Below are positions 1-8,929 of a stretch of DNA of 64,000 nucleotides, piece after piece. The stretch is from Pseudomonas serbica (lineage in GTDB: Bacteria; Pseudomonadota; Gammaproteobacteria; Pseudomonadales; Pseudomonadaceae). Within the stretch, counting starts at the first letter, position 1. The number at the start of each line of letters is the position of its first letter. The stretch is taken from NCBI RefSeq assembly GCF_028823535.1, contig NZ_JAQIYM010000006.1:1-64000 (forward strand), in the 5' to 3' direction. The translations under genes were made by a program, and so were the position numbers. Under the pieces are notes generated by a model. That model saw nothing but the letters and a program-made list of their open reading frames with translations, ran no database searches and had not been told where the DNA came from.

Positions 1-49
1 TCCTACAAGGGACCACCAACCCAGAATAACAATCCACAGAGGTTGAACC

Positions 50-1519
50 ATGGCTGTCAGCAGCGAACGTGCAGGCAACAAACCGTTGATCGAGAAGCGC
101 TCGATCGACTACATCCCGGAGGCGGAAAGACACGGTCGTCTGTTTAGCCAGTTCACCTTGTGGATGGGTGCCAACCTGCAAATCACCGCGATTGTCACCG
201 GGGCCCTGGCCGTGGTGTTGGGCGGTGACGTGTTCTGGTCGTTGATCGGTCTGTTGATCGGCCAACTGATCGGCGGTGGGGTAATGGCGCTGCATGCCGC
301 GCAAGGGCCCAAGCTCGGCCTGCCGCAGATGATCTCCAGTCGCGTGCAATTCGGCGTATATGGCGCGGCCATCCCGATCGTGCTGGTGTGCCTGATGTAC
401 CTGGGCTTCACCGCAACGGGAACCGTGCTGTCCGGCCAGGCGCTGGGCCAGTTGTTTGGCGTCAGCGACAGCGTTGGCATCCTCATCTTCGCCAGTGTCA
501 TCGTGCTGGTGACGGTGCTCGGTTATCGGGTGATCCATTGGATCGGCCGTGTGGCCAGTGTCATTGGCGTGATTGCCTTTGTTTATCTGTTCAGCCGCTT
601 GATGAGCCAGGTTGACGTTGGCGCACTGTTGCAAATCCGTCACTTCAGCTGGAGCAGCTTCCTGCTCGCGGTGTCGCTCGCGGCGTCCTGGCAGATCGCC
701 TTCGGCCCTTATGTGGCTGACTACTCCCGCTACCTGCCGAGCAAGGTTTCCTCGGTGAAGACCTTTTTCGCCGCAGGCGCAGGTTCGGTGATTGGCGCAC
801 AGGTGGCGATGATCCTCGGCGTGTTTGCCGCCGCATCGGCCAACGGCCAGTTCGCCGGCCACGAAGTGGCCTACATCGTTGGTCTGGGCGGAACCGGTGC
901 CACCGCTGCGCTGCTGTACTTCAGCATCGCATTCGGCAAGGTGACCATTTCCACGCTCAATTCCTACGGCAGCTTCATGTGCATTGCGACCATCATCAGC
1001 GGTTTCCGTGGTGACCTGAAGGTATCGCGCTTGCAGCGTCTGCTCTTCGTGCTGGCCATCGTAGGTGCCGCGACCTTGATGGCGTTGCTCGGCCAGCACT
1101 CGTTCCTCGGTGCGTTCAAGTCCTTCATCCTGTTCCTGCTGGCGTTCTTCACGCCATGGAGCGCGATCAACCTGGTGGATTACTACTGCATCACTCGCGA
1201 GCGCTATGACGTACCGGCGCTGTCCGATCCGAACGGTCGCTACGGCCGTTGGAATGCCCTCGGTATCAGCGTCTATGTTTTCGGTGTGCTGGTGCAGCTG
1301 CCGTTCATCTCCAGCAAGTTCTACACCGGCCCGCTGGTGGCAGTTCTGGGCGATGTGGATATTTCCTGGATCATTGGTCTGGTGATTCCCGCAGCCCTGT
1401 ATTACGTGTGTGCGAAAAAATGGCACGGCTCAGTGCCTGATCAACTGATCCTGCCGGTCGAGCAGGGCGTGGTCACCGAACAAACGCTGACTGTCGGTCG
1501 CGCTGCGGCGCAGGCCTGA
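50..1519 (+). CDS. NCS1-family permease of the hut operon (candidate urocanate/nucleobase transporter)
   Basis: A 489-residue, very hydrophobic protein with about 12 predicted membrane helices. It carries NCS1 hallmarks: FTLWMGANLQITA near residues 36-48 and the GPYVADYSRYLP segment near residue 220. The ATG has an AGAGG-like site just upstream. NCS1 carriers are cation symporters for nucleobases, hydantoins and similar rings. Here the gene precedes hutXWV and lies in the hut operon, so an imidazole-type substrate is likely. From memory, the urocanate-specific transporter HutTu of P. fluorescens SBW25 is encoded in this locus and may be this gene, but the sequence does not prove the substrate. 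The first 49 bases of the window are probably the gap after hutU, which is not in the window. Confidence 0.85.
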   Translation: MAVSSERAGNKPLIEKRSIDYIPEAERHGRLFSQFTLWMGANLQITAIVTGALAVVLGGDVFWSLIGLLIGQLIGGGVMALHAAQGPKLGLPQMISSRVQFGVYGAAIPIVLVCLMYLGFTATGTVLSGQALGQLFGVSDSVGILIFASVIVLVTVLGYRVIHWIGRVASVIGVIAFVYLFSRLMSQVDVGALLQIRHFSWSSFLLAVSLAASWQIAFGPYVADYSRYLPSKVSSVKTFFAAGAGSVIGAQVAMILGVFAAASANGQFAGHEVAYIVGLGGTGATAALLYFSIAFGKVTISTLNSYGSFMCIATIISGFRGDLKVSRLQRLLFVLAIVGAATLMALLGQHSFLGAFKSFILFLLAFFTPWSAINLVDYYCITRERYDVPALSDPNGRYGRWNALGISVYVFGVLVQLPFISSKFYTGPLVAVLGDVDISWIIGLVIPAALYYVCAKKWHGSVPDQLILPVEQGVVTEQTLTVGRAAAQA

Positions 1520-1588
1520 CTGGACGTGGACAGGGCTGGATGCCTCTTGACTGCCGTAAGCCAATTCATGATTAGGAGCGTCACTACA

Positions 1589-2557
1589 ATGAAATCGAAC
1601 AAGACCCTGCTGACCACATTGCTTTCCATGGGCCTGCTGGCCAGCGCCGGCGCCACTCAGGCAGCGGGCTGGTGCGAGTCGGGCAAACCGGTGAAATTCG
1701 CCGGCCTTAACTGGGAAAGCGCCATGTTGCTGACCGACGTGATGCAACTGGTTTTGGAAAAAGGCTACGACTGCAAGACCGACAGCTTGCCAGGCAACTC
1801 CATCACCATGGAAAACGCCCTGAGCAGCAACGACATCCAGGTGTTTGCCGAAGAATGGGTCGGCCGCAGCGAGGTCTGGAACAAGGCCGAGAAGGCCGGC
1901 AAGGTCGTCGGTGTCGGCGCGCCGGTGGTTGGTGCGATCGAAGGCTGGTACGTGCCGCGCTACGTGATCGAAGGCGATGCCAAGCGCAAGCTGGAAGCCA
2001 AGGCTCCGGATCTGAAAAACATCGCCGACCTGGGCAAATACTCGGCGGTGTTCAAGGATGCCGAAGAACCCTCCAAAGGGCGCTTCTACAACTGCCCGGC
2101 CGGCTGGACCTGTGAGCTGGACAACAGCGAAATGCTGAAAAGCTACGGCCTGGAAAGCAGCTACACCAACTTCCGCCCAGGCACCGGCCCGGCACTCGAT
2201 GCCGCCGTGCTGTCGAGCTACAAGCGTGGCGAACCGATCCTGTTCTACTACTGGTCGCCAACCCCGCTGATGGGCCAGGTCGACGTAGTGAAACTCGAAG
2301 AAAAACCCGGTGTGAACAAGACCGTGGATATCAAGGTTGGCCTGTCCAAGACCTTCCACGACGAAGCGCCGGAACTGGTCGCCGTGCTGGAAAAGGTCAA
2401 CGTTCCGATCGACCTGCTCAACCAGAACCTGGGCCGCATGACCAAAGAGCGGATCGAGTCGCCAAAACTGGCCAAGATCTTCTTGAAGGAACATCCTGAA
2501 GTCTGGCATGCATGGGTGAGTGAAGACGCAGCCAAGAAAATCGACGCGGCCTTGTAG
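1589..2557 (+). CDS. hutX: HutX, periplasmic substrate-binding protein of histidine ABC transporter (OpuAC/ProX-like)
   Basis: A 322-residue exported binding protein. The start at 1589 is chosen over an upstream in-frame start at 1526 because AGGAG lies 10 bases before it and the protein then begins with a clean signal peptide (MKSNKTLL, cleavage after TQA). The mature part resembles the quaternary-amine binding family OpuAC: FAGLNWESAMLLTD near the start and the aromatic-rich motif ILFYYWSPTPLMG near residue 225. It would capture substrate in the periplasm and deliver it to HutW and HutV, encoded directly downstream. In SBW25 hutXWV is described as a minor histidine uptake system. Assignment to histidine rests on the hut context. 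Confidence 0.88.
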   Translation: MKSNKTLLTTLLSMGLLASAGATQAAGWCESGKPVKFAGLNWESAMLLTDVMQLVLEKGYDCKTDSLPGNSITMENALSSNDIQVFAEEWVGRSEVWNKAEKAGKVVGVGAPVVGAIEGWYVPRYVIEGDAKRKLEAKAPDLKNIADLGKYSAVFKDAEEPSKGRFYNCPAGWTCELDNSEMLKSYGLESSYTNFRPGTGPALDAAVLSSYKRGEPILFYYWSPTPLMGQVDVVKLEEKPGVNKTVDIKVGLSKTFHDEAPELVAVLEKVNVPIDLLNQNLGRMTKERIESPKLAKIFLKEHPEVWHAWVSEDAAKKIDAAL

Positions 2558-2568
2558 GTCGGGCTTCT

Positions 2569-2592
2569 CCGGCTGCCGCCAACGGCAGTCGG
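2569..2592 (+). promoter_or_regulatory. Intercistronic hairpin between hutX and hutW
   Basis: Two 10-base arms (2569-2578 and 2583-2592) pair fully, with one G-U pair, around a CCAA loop. There is no T-run, so it is not a standard terminator. Such hairpins after binding-protein genes often protect the upstream mRNA and keep binding protein in excess over the membrane subunits. That role is inferred. Confidence 0.55.
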
Positions 2593-2627
2593 ATGCTTGA
2601 TCGCAACCCCTTGATTGAGAGCCTCTT

Positions 2628-3479
2628 ATGTTTCCCGAAAGCTTTACCTTTTCCATCGCCGACTGGGTCAACGGTTGGGTCGATTCGCTGGTCACCAACT
2701 ACGGCGACGTTTTCCGCAGCATCTCCGACACCCTGCTGTGGGCCATCGTCAATCTTGAAGGCCTGCTGCGTGCCGCACCCTGGTGGCTGATGCTGGCGAT
2801 CGTGGCCGGTGTGGCCTGGCACGCGACCCGCAAGGTCGTGACCACTGCCGTCATCGTTGGTTTGCTGTTCCTGGTGGGTGCGGTAGGCCTCTGGGACAAG
2901 TTGATGCAGACCCTGGCGCTGATGATGGTGGCGACGGTCATCTCGGTACTGATCGGCGTCCCGTTGGGCATCCTCTCGGCCCGCAGCAATCGCTTGCGTT
3001 CGGTGCTGATGCCGTTGCTGGACATCATGCAGACCATGCCGAGCTTCGTGTACCTGATCCCGGTGCTGATGCTGTTCGGCCTGGGCAAGGTCCCGGCGAT
3101 CTTCGCCACCGTGATCTACGCCGCGCCACCGCTGATCCGCCTGACCGACCTGGGGATTCGCCAGGTTGACGGCGAGGTGATGGAGGCGATCAATGCCTTC
3201 GGGGCCAACCGTTGGCAGCAACTGTTCGGCGTGCAACTGCCGCTGGCCCTGCCGAGCATCATGGCCGGGATCAACCAGACCACCATGATGGCCCTGTCGA
3301 TGGTGGTGATCGCCTCGATGATCGGCGCCCGTGGCCTGGGCGAAGATGTGCTGGTGGGGATCCAGACCCTCAACGTCGGACGCGGCCTCGAAGCCGGTCT
3401 GGCGATCGTGATTCTGGCCGTGGTGATCGACCGCATTACACAGGCGTACGGTCGTGCACGGCATGAGGTGAGCAAATGA
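2628..3479 (+). CDS. hutW: HutW, membrane permease of histidine ABC transporter
   Basis: A 283-residue permease of the OpuAB/ProW type (binding-protein-dependent transport, MetI-like fold). About six to seven membrane segments are visible. The conserved EAA loop is around residues 185-215 (EAINAFGANRWQQLFGVQLPLA), the contact site for the ATPase. The stop overlaps the start of hutV in an ATGA arrangement, which indicates translational coupling. The protein forms the membrane channel for HutX-delivered substrate. The 70-base gap from hutX contains a strong hairpin. Confidence 0.88.
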   Translation: MFPESFTFSIADWVNGWVDSLVTNYGDVFRSISDTLLWAIVNLEGLLRAAPWWLMLAIVAGVAWHATRKVVTTAVIVGLLFLVGAVGLWDKLMQTLALMMVATVISVLIGVPLGILSARSNRLRSVLMPLLDIMQTMPSFVYLIPVLMLFGLGKVPAIFATVIYAAPPLIRLTDLGIRQVDGEVMEAINAFGANRWQQLFGVQLPLALPSIMAGINQTTMMALSMVVIASMIGARGLGEDVLVGIQTLNVGRGLEAGLAIVILAVVIDRITQAYGRARHEVSK

Positions 3480-4306
3480 ACAACGCAACCGTGAGCAAGA
3501 TCGAAGTCAAGAACGTCTTCAAGATTTTCGGCAACCGTTCCAAGGAAGCGCTGGCCATGGTCGGCCAGGGCAAGACCAAGGACCAGGTGCTGGCCGAAAC
3601 CGGCTGCGTGGTCGGCGTGAACGATTTGTCCCTGAGCATCGGCAGCGGCGAGATCTTCGTGATCATGGGCCTGTCCGGTTCCGGCAAATCCACCCTGGTG
3701 CGCCACTTCAATCGCCTGATCGACCCGACCAGCGGCGCGATCCTGGTGGACGGTGTGGACATCCTGCAATACGACATGGAAGCCCTGCGCGAATTTCGCC
3801 GGCGCAAGATCAGCATGGTGTTCCAGAGCTTCGGCCTGCTGCCGCACAAGAGCGTGCTGGACAACGTCGCCTACGGCCTGAAGATCCGTGGCGAGAGCAA
3901 GCAAATGTGTGCCGAGCGCGCGCTGCACTGGATCAACACCGTGGGCCTCAAGGGCTACGAAAACAAGTACCCGCACCAGCTCTCCGGTGGCATGCGTCAG
4001 CGTGTGGGCCTGGCCCGGGCCTTGGCGGCGGACACTGACATCATCCTGATGGACGAAGCCTTCAGTGCCCTCGACCCGCTGATCCGCGCCGAGATGCAGG
4101 ACCAGTTGCTGGAACTGCAAAAGACCCTGCACAAGACCATTGTCTTCATCACTCACGACCTCGACGAGGCCGTGCGCATCGGCAACCGTATCGCGATCCT
4201 CAAGGATGGCCGCCTGATCCAGGTCGGCACGCCGAAAGAGATCCTGCATTCGCCGGCGGATGAATATGTCGACCGCTTCGTGCAGCGTCGGGCGGCGGTG
4301 GTTTAA
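3476..4306 (+). CDS. hutV: HutV, ATPase of histidine ABC transporter (ProV/OpuAA-like)
   Basis: A 276-residue ABC ATPase. Visible motifs are Walker A GLSGSGKST (65-73), the signature LSGGMRQRV (169-177), Walker B ILMDEAFSALD (190-200) and the switch histidine in ITHDLDEA (227). The N-terminal stretch at about 20-45, ahead of the core beta strands, is typical of quaternary-amine transporter ATPases. The protein lacks the C-terminal CBS domains found in ProV, which fits its short length. It overlaps hutW by four bases and powers import of the HutX ligand. A REP doublet separates it from the next gene. Confidence 0.9.
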   Translation: MNNATVSKIEVKNVFKIFGNRSKEALAMVGQGKTKDQVLAETGCVVGVNDLSLSIGSGEIFVIMGLSGSGKSTLVRHFNRLIDPTSGAILVDGVDILQYDMEALREFRRRKISMVFQSFGLLPHKSVLDNVAYGLKIRGESKQMCAERALHWINTVGLKGYENKYPHQLSGGMRQRVGLARALAADTDIILMDEAFSALDPLIRAEMQDQLLELQKTLHKTIVFITHDLDEAVRIGNRIAILKDGRLIQVGTPKEILHSPADEYVDRFVQRRAAVV

Positions 4307-4332
4307 GAGATTTTCGGTGGCTGTTCGGGCCC

Positions 4333-4400
4333 CTTCGCGAGCAAGCCCGCTCCCACATTTGGAATGCAATCCCCCTGTGGGAGCGGGCTTGCTCGCGAAG
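4333..4400. repeat. REP doublet (REPIN-like), GGGCTTGCTCGC subtype
   Basis: Two inverted 25-base REP copies (4333-4357 and 4376-4400) match exactly as reverse complements around an 18-base spacer. Each contains the GTGGGAGCGGGCTTGCTCGC core. It lies inside the hut operon between hutV and the first hutH-like gene. REPs of this kind are dispersed by RAYT-type transposases in fluorescent pseudomonads; no RAYT gene is in the window. Confidence 0.9.
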
Positions 4401-4440
4401 GCGGCGGTGAAGCTGCATCAATATTTGGATGAGGTTGAAG

Positions 4441-5964
4441 ATGTCCCAGGCTGAAAAAATCGTTATCACCGAGGCGCAGGTTACTTGGCAGGACGTGGTC
4501 GCCGTCGCCCGTCATGGCGCGCAGCTCGAGCTGTCGGCACCGATCTGGGCACGGATTGAAAACGCCCAGGCCATCGTCCAGCGCATCGTCACCAGCGGCG
4601 AGCGTGCCTACGGCATCAACACCGGGCTGGGCGCGTTGTGCAACGTCTCACTGCAGGACGAACAACTCAGCCAGTTGTCACGCAACACCTTGCTCAGCCA
4701 CGCTTGTGGCGTCGGCGCGCCGCTGTCCAACGAGCAGGCGCGCTCGATCATGTGCGCAGCCGTCGTCAACTACAGCCACGGCAAGTCTGGCCTGCACCGG
4801 CAGGTGGTCGAAGCGCTGCTGGCGTTGCTCAACCGTGGCATCACCCCGCAAGTGCCATCCCAGGGATCCGTGGGCTACCTGACCCACATGGCCCACATCG
4901 GCATCGCGTTGCTGGGCGTCGGCAATGTCAGCTATCGCGGGCAGATCGTATCCGCGCACCAGGCCTTGGCTGAAGAAGGCTTGCAACCGGTCAAGCTGGG
5001 CGCCAAGGACGGTCTGTGCCTGGTCAATGGCACACCCTGCATGACCGGCCTGAGCTGCCTGGCGATCGCCGACGCTGCCCATCTGTTGCATTGGGCCGAC
5101 GTGATCGGTGCCATGAGCTTCGAGGCCCAGCGCGGGCAGATCGACGCGTTCGATGCCGAAATCATCGCGCTCAAGCCGCACCCGGGCATGCAGCAGGTGG
5201 GCATCAACCTGCGCGCGTTGCTTGACGGCAGCGAAGTGATTGCCCAGAGCAAGGGCATTCGCACCCAGGATGCCTTGAGCATTCGCTCGATTCCGCAGGT
5301 GCACGGTGCCGCTCGCGACCAACTGCTGCACGCGACCAAACAGATCGAAACCGAACTCAACAGCGCCACCGACAACCCGCTGGTGCTGGGCACCGCAGAC
5401 AACTACCGCGTGGTGTCCCAGGCCAACCCGCACGGCCAGTCCGTGGCATTGGCGGCGGACCTGCTGGCCATCGCCATGGCCGAAATCGGCTCCATCGCCG
5501 AGCGTCGTCTCGACCGATTGATCAACCCGCACGTCAGTGGCTTGCCGGCGTTTCTGGTGGCCAACCCCGGGGTGAACTCCGGGATGATGATCGTGCAATA
5601 CGTGGCCGCTTCGCTGTGCGCGGAAAACCGCCAGCTGGCGCAACCGGCAGTGCTTGATAACTACGTCACCTCGGGCCTGCAGGAAGATCACCTGAGCCTG
5701 GGCACTAACGCCGCGCTCAAGCTGCATCGCGCCCTGGAAAACTGCACGCAGATCCTCGCCATCGAGTACCTGCTGGCGGCCCAGGCGTTTGAGTTCCTCA
5801 AGGAGCAACGCTTCGGCGCCGGTACCGATGCCGCCTGGCGCCTGCTGCGCGAGCGGGTTGCGGCCTACGATCAGGACCGTTGGCTGGCGCCGGATATCGC
5901 GGCCGCTGCCAGTGTTCTGAAAGACCCTGTCTTGTTGCACAAAGCCTTACCGAATTTGAACTGA
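4441..5964 (+). CDS. Histidine ammonia-lyase-like paralog lacking the MIO Ala-Ser-Gly triad (HutH1-like)
   Basis: A 507-residue protein of the aromatic amino acid lyase family. The ATG at 4441 is preferred over 4429 because GAGG lies just before it. YGINTGLGAL (57-66), NGTPCMTG, TDNPLV and the QEDHLS region are kept, so the fold looks intact. The segment that normally reads [11 protein letters not shown], whose Ala-Ser-Gly cyclises to the MIO electrophile, reads GSVGYLTHMAH here (142-152): Tyr146-Leu147-Thr148 replace the triad. The Tyr of the QDPYSLR motif in histidase is Leu here (QDALSIR). Without MIO, normal histidase chemistry is not expected. From memory, one of the two hutH copies in SBW25 was reported non-functional, which fits. 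The open frame is full length with no decay. Confidence 0.85.
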   Translation: MSQAEKIVITEAQVTWQDVVAVARHGAQLELSAPIWARIENAQAIVQRIVTSGERAYGINTGLGALCNVSLQDEQLSQLSRNTLLSHACGVGAPLSNEQARSIMCAAVVNYSHGKSGLHRQVVEALLALLNRGITPQVPSQGSVGYLTHMAHIGIALLGVGNVSYRGQIVSAHQALAEEGLQPVKLGAKDGLCLVNGTPCMTGLSCLAIADAAHLLHWADVIGAMSFEAQRGQIDAFDAEIIALKPHPGMQQVGINLRALLDGSEVIAQSKGIRTQDALSIRSIPQVHGAARDQLLHATKQIETELNSATDNPLVLGTADNYRVVSQANPHGQSVALAADLLAIAMAEIGSIAERRLDRLINPHVSGLPAFLVANPGVNSGMMIVQYVAASLCAENRQLAQPAVLDNYVTSGLQEDHLSLGTNAALKLHRALENCTQILAIEYLLAAQAFEFLKEQRFGAGTDAAWRLLRERVAAYDQDRWLAPDIAAAASVLKDPVLLHKALPNLN

Positions 5965-6081
5965 TTTCACTACAAAACCAGCGTGCCAAGGCGCCAGCCC
6001 CCTCAAGAAGGGGGAAGCGACGGACAACGGATATCTCCGGAGCGTCTGGTAGTTAATAACAACTCTCACAAGGAGCATGAA

Positions 6082-7614
6082 ATGACTGCGCTTAATTTGA
6101 TCCCTGGCCAGCTGACCCTCGCCCAACTGCGTGACGTGTATCAGCAACCGGTGACACTGACCCTCGACAACAGCGCCTCGGCCCAGATCGAAGCCAGCGT
6201 TGCCTGCGTGGAACAGATCCTCGCCGAGAACCGCACCGCCTATGGCATCAACACCGGCTTCGGCCTGTTGGCTTCGACCCGCATCGCCAGCGAAGACCTG
6301 GAAAACCTCCAGCGCTCGCTGGTGTTGTCCCACGCCGCCGGTGTCGGCCAGCCGATCAGCGACGATCTGGTGCGGTTGATCATGGTGCTCAAGGTCAACA
6401 GCCTGAGCCGTGGTTTCTCCGGCATCCGCCGGGTAGTGATCGACGCGCTGATCGCCCTGATCAACGCCGAGGTCTACCCGCACATTCCGCTCAAAGGTTC
6501 GGTCGGTGCATCCGGCGACCTGGCGCCGTTGGCACATATGTCGCTGGTACTGCTGGGTGAAGGCAAGGCGCGTTACAAAGGCGAGTGGATGGAAGCGACC
6601 GAAGCGCTGAAAGTCGCCGGCCTGACTCCGCTGACCCTGGCGGCGAAAGAAGGCTTGGCGCTGCTCAACGGTACCCAGGTGTCCACCGCGTTTGCTTTGC
6701 GTGGCCTGTTCGAAGGCGAAGACCTGTTCGCCGCAGCCTTGGCGCTCGGTGGCCTGACCGTTGAAGCGGTGTTGGGCTCGCGTTCGCCGTTCGATGTGCG
6801 AATCCACGCCGCTCGTGGCCAGAAAGGCCAGATCGACGCCGCTGCCGCTTATCGTGATTTGCTGGGCGAGCGCAGCGAAGTTTCCGATTCCCACGAAAAC
6901 TGCGAAAAAGTACAGGACCCTTACTCCCTGCGCTGCCAGCCACAAGTCATGGGTGCCTGCCTGACCCAGTTCCGTCAGGCCGCTGAAGTGCTGGCCATCG
7001 AAGCCAACGCCGTGTCCGACAACCCGCTGGTGTTTGCCGCTGAAGGCGACGTGATTTCCGGCGGTAACTTCCACGCCGAACCGGTGGCCATGGCCGCTGA
7101 CAACATGGCGCTGGCTATCGCTGAAATCGGCTCCCTGAGCGAGCGCCGCATCTCGCTGATGATGGACAAGCACATGTCGCAGCTGCCGCCGTTCCTGGTG
7201 GCCAATGGTGGCGTGAACTCCGGCTTCATGATCGCCCAAGTGACTGCAGCCGCACTGGCCAGCGAAAACAAGGCGCTTTCCCATCCGCATTCGGTGGACA
7301 GCCTGCCGACCTCCGCCAATCAGGAAGACCACGTGTCCATGGCCCCGGCTGCGGGCAAGCGACTGTGGGAAATGGCCGAGAACACCCGTGGGATTCTCGC
7401 TGTTGAATGGCTGGCGGCGGTGCAGGGCCTGGACTTGCGCAATGGCCTGAAGAGCTCGCCGAAACTGGAAAAGGCTCGGGCGATTCTGCGTAACGAAGTG
7501 CCGTTCTATGAGAAGGACCGTTTTTTCGCCCCGGACATCAATGCGGCGACCGAGTTGTTGGCTTCGCGTTGCCTGAACGAGCTGGTGTCGGCGAAGTTGC
7601 TTCCTAGCCTGTAA
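6082..7614 (+). CDS. hutH: Histidine ammonia-lyase (histidase)
   Basis: A 510-residue enzyme that deaminates L-histidine to urocanate, the first step of the hut pathway, in the cytoplasm. The start at 6082 follows AGGAG at 6071-6075. The MIO precursor Ala143-Ser144-Gly145 lies in [14 protein letters not shown]. Tyr54 in YGINTGFG and the tyrosine of [11 protein letters not shown] are present. Length matches characterised bacterial histidases (about 509-510 residues). It directly follows the MIO-less paralog with 117 bases between them. As I recall, this gap holds an amino acid permease gene (hutT) in some related strains; it does not here. Regulation is probably by HutC/urocanate and a CbrB/sigma54 promoter upstream of the window. 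Confidence 0.95.
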   Translation: MTALNLIPGQLTLAQLRDVYQQPVTLTLDNSASAQIEASVACVEQILAENRTAYGINTGFGLLASTRIASEDLENLQRSLVLSHAAGVGQPISDDLVRLIMVLKVNSLSRGFSGIRRVVIDALIALINAEVYPHIPLKGSVGASGDLAPLAHMSLVLLGEGKARYKGEWMEATEALKVAGLTPLTLAAKEGLALLNGTQVSTAFALRGLFEGEDLFAAALALGGLTVEAVLGSRSPFDVRIHAARGQKGQIDAAAAYRDLLGERSEVSDSHENCEKVQDPYSLRCQPQVMGACLTQFRQAAEVLAIEANAVSDNPLVFAAEGDVISGGNFHAEPVAMAADNMALAIAEIGSLSERRISLMMDKHMSQLPPFLVANGGVNSGFMIAQVTAAALASENKALSHPHSVDSLPTSANQEDHVSMAPAAGKRLWEMAENTRGILAVEWLAAVQGLDLRNGLKSSPKLEKARAILRNEVPFYEKDRFFAPDINAATELLASRCLNELVSAKLLPSL

Positions 7615-7620
7615 GGGCCT

Positions 7621-7685
7621 CTTCGCGAGCAAGCCCGCTCCCACAGGAGAACGCATTTCAATGTGGGAGCGAGCCTGCTCGCGAA
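7621..7685. repeat. REP doublet with mixed subtypes (hybrid REPIN)
   Basis: Two inverted REP copies surround a short spacer. The left arm is the GGGCTTGCTCGC subtype read on the minus strand (GCGAGCAAGCCCGCTCCCAC). The right arm is the GCGAGCCTGCTCGC subtype (GTGGGAGCGAGCCTGCTCGC). The arms therefore differ inside the central palindrome, unlike the other doublets here. It sits between hutH and hutI. Confidence 0.85.
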
Positions 7686-7713
7686 TCGATTTTGAATAAC
7701 ACGAGGACTTGGG

Positions 7714-8919
7714 ATGAAAACCCTCTGGCAACACTGCCACGTCGCAACCATGACGCAAGGCGTCTACTCGATCATCGAGGATGCGGCCATCGTGACGTCC
7801 GGTGCGCACATCGAGTGGGTCGGCCCGCGCAGTGAACTGCCGTCTGGCGAGTACCCGGCGGTCAATGATTTGAACGGGGCCTGGGTCACTCCAGGCCTGA
7901 TCGACTGCCACACCCACACGGTGTTCGGCGGAAATCGCAGTGGCGAATTCGAGAAACGACTGCAAGGTGTCAGTTATGCGGAAATCGCCGCAAGCGGCGG
8001 CGGCATCGCCAGCACCGTGCGGGCCACTCGCGCGGCCAGTGAAGACGAACTGTTCGCCAGCGCCGCCAGGCGCCTGAAAAGCCTGATGCGCGATGGCGTC
8101 ACCAGCATTGAGATCAAATCCGGCTACGGCCTCGACCTGGCCAACGAACGCAAGATGCTGCGGGTAGCCCGGCGTCTTGGCGCCGAGCTGCCGGTCAGCG
8201 TACGCAGCACCTGCCTGGCGGCGCACGCCTTGCCGCCGGAATACGCCGATCGCGCTGACGATTACATCGATCACATTTGCAGCGAAATGCTCCCGGCACT
8301 GGCCGCCGAAGGGCTGGTGGACGCGGTGGATGCGTTTTGCGAATACCTGGCGTTTTCCCCTGCCCAGGTCGAGCGCGTGTTCATCACCGCCCAGGCACTG
8401 GGCCTGCCGGTGAAGCTGCACGCCGAGCAACTCTCGTCCCTGCACGGTTCGAGCCTGGCGGCGCGTTACCACGCACTGTCGGCCGATCACCTGGAATTCA
8501 TGACCGAGGACGACGCCATCGCCATGGCCAAATCCGGCACAGTGGCCGTTTTGCTGCCTGGCGCCTTTTACTTCCTGCGCGAGACCCAGTTGCCGCCGAT
8601 GGAGGCCTTGCGCAAGCATGGCGTGAAAATCGCCATTGCCAGCGACCTCAACCCCGGCACCTCGCCAGCGCTGTCGTTGCGCCTGATGTTGAACATGGCC
8701 TGCACCTGTTTCCGCATGACCCCGGAAGAGGCCCTGGCTGGCGCGACCATCCATGCGGCGACCGCGTTGGGCATGGCCCAGACGCACGGTTCGCTGGAGG
8801 CGGGCAAGGTTGCAGATTTCGTTGCCTGGCAAATCGATCGCCCGGCCGACCTGTGCTACTGGCTGGGCGGAGACCTGGAAAAACGCGTCGTGCGTCACGG
8901 CGTCGAAACGAGCGTTTAG
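7714..8919 (+). CDS. hutI: Imidazolonepropionase
   Basis: A 401-residue amidohydrolase-superfamily enzyme that hydrolyses imidazolone-5-propionate to N-formimino-L-glutamate, the third hut step. The metal-binding H66-x-H68 motif is in [15 protein letters not shown]. Further conserved stretches are GYGLD near 135, the KLHAEQ region near residue 235 and SDLNPGTSP near residue 310, which carries the conserved Asp. Length is typical for the family (about 400). The ATG at 7714 follows GAGGACTTGGG. Its stop overlaps the ribosome site of hutG, so the two are co-translated closely. Confidence 0.95.
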   Translation: MKTLWQHCHVATMTQGVYSIIEDAAIVTSGAHIEWVGPRSELPSGEYPAVNDLNGAWVTPGLIDCHTHTVFGGNRSGEFEKRLQGVSYAEIAASGGGIASTVRATRAASEDELFASAARRLKSLMRDGVTSIEIKSGYGLDLANERKMLRVARRLGAELPVSVRSTCLAAHALPPEYADRADDYIDHICSEMLPALAAEGLVDAVDAFCEYLAFSPAQVERVFITAQALGLPVKLHAEQLSSLHGSSLAARYHALSADHLEFMTEDDAIAMAKSGTVAVLLPGAFYFLRETQLPPMEALRKHGVKIAIASDLNPGTSPALSLRLMLNMACTCFRMTPEEALAGATIHAATALGMAQTHGSLEAGKVADFVAWQIDRPADLCYWLGGDLEKRVVRHGVETSV

Positions 8920-8929
8920 GAGAACAGTT

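Noticed and set aside
4333..4400. REP arms as a possible CRISPR array
   Set aside because: The copies are inverted pairs scattered between genes, not direct repeats with regular unique spacers, and no cas gene is present.
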